From Anseongella ginsenosidimutans (lineage in GTDB: Bacteria > Bacteroidota > Bacteroidia > Sphingobacteriales > Sphingobacteriaceae), in NCBI RefSeq assembly GCF_008033235.1, contig NZ_CP042432.1, forward strand, positions 2,666,001 to 2,730,000: a stretch of 64,000 bases of DNA. The letters are read 5' to 3'. Below are positions 63,233 to 64,000 of this stretch, piece by piece. Positions within the stretch are counted from its first letter, which is position 1; each line of letters opens with the position of its first letter. The translations under genes and the position numbers were made by a program. The notes below the pieces were generated by a model. The model did not search any database. It was not told the DNA's origin and saw only the letters and a list, made by a program, of their open reading frames with translations.

Positions 63233-64000
63233 ATGATATCGATAAACGATTTAACATATGAGATTGGGTCAAGAGCCCTTTTTAAGGACGCCAACTGGCA
63301 TATCAAACCTGGTGACAAAGCCGGCCTTATCGGGGCGAACGGTACCGGGAAGACGACCCTGCTGAAACTCATCGTTAGGGAATATACGCCTTCCGGAGGG
63401 AGCATTTCCAATGCCAGGGACCTGAAAATAGGGTACCTGAACCAGGATATGCTTTCCCTGATGCCGGATGAGAGTATTCTGCACGTGGCCATGGAAGCTT
63501 TTGAAAGGCAGAATCAGCTTCATCATGAAATAGCTTCCCTGCTGAAGAAAATAGAAACCGACCATTCCGAGGCCACGCTCCAGAAGCTGGCCGATAAGCA
63601 GCACGAGTTCGGCTTGCTGGACGGGTATTCCCTGCAATATAAAGCGGAAGAGATCCTGGAAGGGCTTGGATTCGCCAGCAAGGACCTGGACCGTCCCCTG
63701 AAAGAGTTTTCAGGCGGCTGGCGCATGCGCGTCATGCTGGCAAAGATCCTTCTTCAGCAGCCTGACCTGCTTCTGCTTGACGAGCCCACCAACCACCTTG
63801 ACCTTCCGTCGATTAAATGGCTGGAAAAGTACCTCGGGGCTTTTCCGGGAGCCTTTATCATCGTATCTCACGACCGGTATTTCCTGGACAGGACCGTTCA
63901 AAAGATCGTGGAAGCAAAAAACGGCAGGCTTACAGAGTATGCCGGAAATTATTCCTTTTACCTGGAAGAGAAAGCCCTGCGGGAAGAGATCCAGCGGAAC
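63233..64000 (+). CDS. ABC-F family ATPase, 5' part
   Basis: 256 codons to the window edge, so the C-terminal ABC module is missing. It starts [20 protein letters not shown]. The first ABC domain has Walker [10 protein letters not shown] (about 36-44), signature [11 protein letters not shown] and Walker [16 protein letters not shown], then SHDRYFLD. No membrane helices. ABC-F proteins act on ribosomes (translation factors or antibiotic protection). It may be the Uup/EttA-like housekeeping member. Confidence 0.93.
   Translation, partial: MISINDLTYEIGSRALFKDANWHIKPGDKAGLIGANGTGKTTLLKLIVREYTPSGGSISNARDLKIGYLNQDMLSLMPDESILHVAMEAFERQNQLHHEIASLLKKIETDHSEATLQKLADKQHEFGLLDGYSLQYKAEEILEGLGFASKDLDRPLKEFSGGWRMRVMLAKILLQQPDLLLLDEPTNHLDLPSIKWLEKYLGAFPGAFIIVSHDRYFLDRTVQKIVEAKNGRLTEYAGNYSFYLEEKALREEIQRN

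Overview
The window is a piece of a Bacteroidota chromosome. Signs of this are a type IX secretion (T9SS) adhesin with a gliding-motility-type C-terminal domain next to a PorP/SprF-like partner, promoters of the TTTG-N19/20-TANNTTTG type, several TTG/GTG starts, FtsX-type ABC permeases, a propeller sensor kinase, and a contiguous nuoHIJKLMN set without nuoA-G. The genus cannot be read from the sequence; a Sphingobacteriia/Chitinophagia-like member is plausible.

Region 1 (0.1-2.4 kb): a solitary AAA/DUF4143 ATPase with a perfect 16-bp-arm palindrome before its start, then a PorP/SprF-like protein. Region 2 (2.4-16.2 kb, minus strand): one giant T9SS-exported surface protein of about 4,589 residues (BspA-like repeats, seven beta-helix modules, Ig/PIG domains, six MBG/Ig modules, type-B sorting domain). 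It reads as three ORFs because of three single-base losses in short G/C runs; restoring one base at each gives one exact reading frame ending 1 nt before porP. Region 3 (16.2-21.7 kb): a second DUF4143 ATPase, also with a one-base frameshift, inserted between the adhesin and a divergent LuxR-type response regulator / propeller histidine kinase pair. Nearly the same C5/G5 palindrome sits upstream of the adhesin and between the regulator and kinase, so the two-component system may control the adhesin and itself.

Region 4 (21.2-29.5 kb): an IS1634-type element with 14-bp terminal repeats lies between two identical 569-bp direct repeats, read as an unusually long target duplication. It copied the 3' ends of two convergent genes, so both the kinase and a 1,603-residue exonuclease-RecQ-UvrD helicase stayed intact. 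A mosaic scar at 29.1-29.5 kb joins pieces of the ATPase gene, the IS and the kinase tail.

Region 5 (29.5-41.5 kb): an AT-richer, decaying accessory island: a XRE-ImmA/IrrE protease with a PIN-domain partner and an operator overlapping its promoter; a broken CBASS-like cluster (patatin phospholipase, C-terminus of a CD-NTase, intact E2-like protein with a SEC-C tail); a deleted and an intact FtsX/MacB permease; a dead tyrosine integrase beside a tRNA-end-like scar; a DUF1016 nuclease; and a decayed hypothetical locus. It ends at the 3' end of tRNA-Glu.

Region 6 (41.5-64 kb): ordinary core genes: gap, pgk, nuoH-N, an amidophosphoribosyltransferase, an EVE protein, an acyl-CoA thioesterase, a patatin/outer-membrane-barrel protein with a small membrane partner, a TamA/BamA-like protein, a TrmH-type methyltransferase, tRNA-Cys, a 60-residue protein, pyrD and the start of an ABC-F ATPase. 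Intergenic gaps here hold repeat families (98-bp tandem units, AT-rich inverted repeats, GC-rich low-complexity DNA).
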